Positions 6,642 to 7,165 of a stretch of DNA of 7,165 nucleotides are shown here, piece by piece. The DNA is from Chitinivibrionales bacterium (lineage in GTDB: Bacteria > Fibrobacterota > Chitinivibrionia > Chitinivibrionales > FEN-1185), in the NCBI GenBank assembly GCA_028718065.1, contig JAQUMP010000167.1, positions 1 to 7,165 on the forward strand, written 5' to 3'. Every line of letters begins with the position of its first letter. The first letter of the stretch is position 1. The notes beneath the pieces are model-generated. The model was not told the DNA's origin. It saw only the letters and a program-made list of their open reading frames with translations, and made no database searches. Made by a program: the position numbers and the translations under genes.

Positions 6642-7165
6642 ATGAGCGCCCTGAAATATAACTACTATTATCTTGTCACGATTTTTACGGCAACATACAG
6701 CTTTGCTTTTATTTACTTTTTGGCAAAACGTTTTGAATTTTCGAAGGTTTCCCGGCGCTTCGCCGTTTTTTTGATGGCTGTTTTCGGCTGGTCGGTCAAA
6801 GATTCGGTCAGCGTAATGGTGCTGCGATGCTGCCCCGGAATATTCAATGAATCGCTCGCCGCCTTGAGCCTGTTTATCCTGGTCCTGCCCTTATGCTTGT
6901 TCGTAATGTTGACAGGTATATACAATGCGGTACCGGGTCCGCAAAAACAATTCAGGCATGAAAAAATGGTTTTTATCGCGCTTGCCGCAGCCCTGGGAAT
7001 TATTTACCTCGTTACGCTGATTCACCCATCCTTTCTCTATCGCGCCATTGTTCCCGATCAATACGGTTATTCTTATGCGGAGGGGCCGGGCCTGATTTTT
7101 CTTTTGGCAATAATTCTTATTGTGCTGGCCATTCCCGGATTACGCCTGGTGATGCTCTCCTTAAA
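6642..7165 (+). CDS. Multi-pass membrane protein, probable N-terminal 7TM sensor module of a signalling protein, 3' truncated by window edge
   Basis: The frame is open from ATG 6642 to the end of the window (174 complete codons, no stop), so the gene continues to the right. TAA at 6624-6626 closes the frame upstream and leaves ATG 6642 as the only start; AAGG lies six bases before it. Hydrophobic segments are seen near residues 8-28, 40-61, 70-93, 109-127 and 151-173, so at least five helices are present so far. Between helices 4 and 5 is an external-looking loop with HPSFLYRAIVPDQYGYSYAEGPG. The spacing and the Tyr-Gly...Gly-Pro loop recall the 7TM domains found before histidine kinase, diguanylate cyclase or phosphatase outputs. 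That is an inference from general pattern, not a firm family match. The output domain would lie outside the window. It is transcribed divergently from rsmE, probably from the promoter at 6533-6561. Confidence 0.82.
   Translation, partial: MSALKYNYYYLVTIFTATYSFAFIYFLAKRFEFSKVSRRFAVFLMAVFGWSVKDSVSVMVLRCCPGIFNESLAALSLFILVLPLCLFVMLTGIYNAVPGPQKQFRHEKMVFIALAAALGIIYLVTLIHPSFLYRAIVPDQYGYSYAEGPGLIFLLAIILIVLAIPGLRLVMLSL

Noticed and set aside
6512..6643. N-terminal extension of RsmE by 44 residues to an ATG at 6641-6643
   Set aside because: The extra residues do not resemble RsmE, whose family length is met from 6511. The stretch holds a good promoter for the opposite strand, and the longer start would overlap the divergent gene's start codon.

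Overview
This window of 7,165 bases has a moderately high G+C content (by eye) and reads as a bacterial chromosome segment. It carries dense genes, 4-base ATGA stop/start overlaps, and recognisable housekeeping genes (dapF, rsmE). Diaminopimelate epimerase points to a bacterium that makes lysine and/or meso-diaminopimelate peptidoglycan. The tandem cobalamin-binding radical SAM genes beside an asparagine synthase and a lipid-phosphate-type glycosyltransferase resemble islands seen in genomes of uncultured Gram-negative lineages (Omnitrophota, Elusimicrobiota and similar). That placement is a guess, and the sequence alone does not fix the phylum.

Left part (1-3611, + strand): the 3' end of an asparagine synthase-type amidotransferase, then two cobalamin-binding radical SAM proteins. 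Successive genes overlap (13 or 43 bases, then 4 bases), so the three very probably form one operon. It looks like a biosynthetic operon for a modified small molecule, lipid or glycan whose product cannot be read from the sequence. After a 100-base gap comes a family 2 glycosyltransferase with two C-terminal membrane helices (3712-4689), probably a polyprenyl-phosphate glycosyltransferase.

Middle part (4730-5829, + strand): dapF, followed by a translationally coupled 91-residue three-helix membrane protein that resembles the SemiSWEET/PQ-loop fold but has Pro-Phe where Pro-Gln is expected. The 3' end of this small gene overlaps the 3' end of the convergent rsmE by 65 bases.

Right part (5765-7165): rsmE on the - strand (16S rRNA m3U1498 methyltransferase, with an unusual Gly-Pro-Pro-Gly-Gly in its SAM-site loop). 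A 130-base divergent intergenic region follows, with a good sigma70-type promoter facing right. Then comes the 5' part of a multi-pass membrane protein that runs off the window, most like the N-terminal 7TM sensor module of a signalling protein.

I saw no tRNA, rRNA, CRISPR array, insertion sequence, attachment site or long repeat. The only intergenic stretches of 100 bases or more are 3612-3711 and 6512-6641, and both are described.
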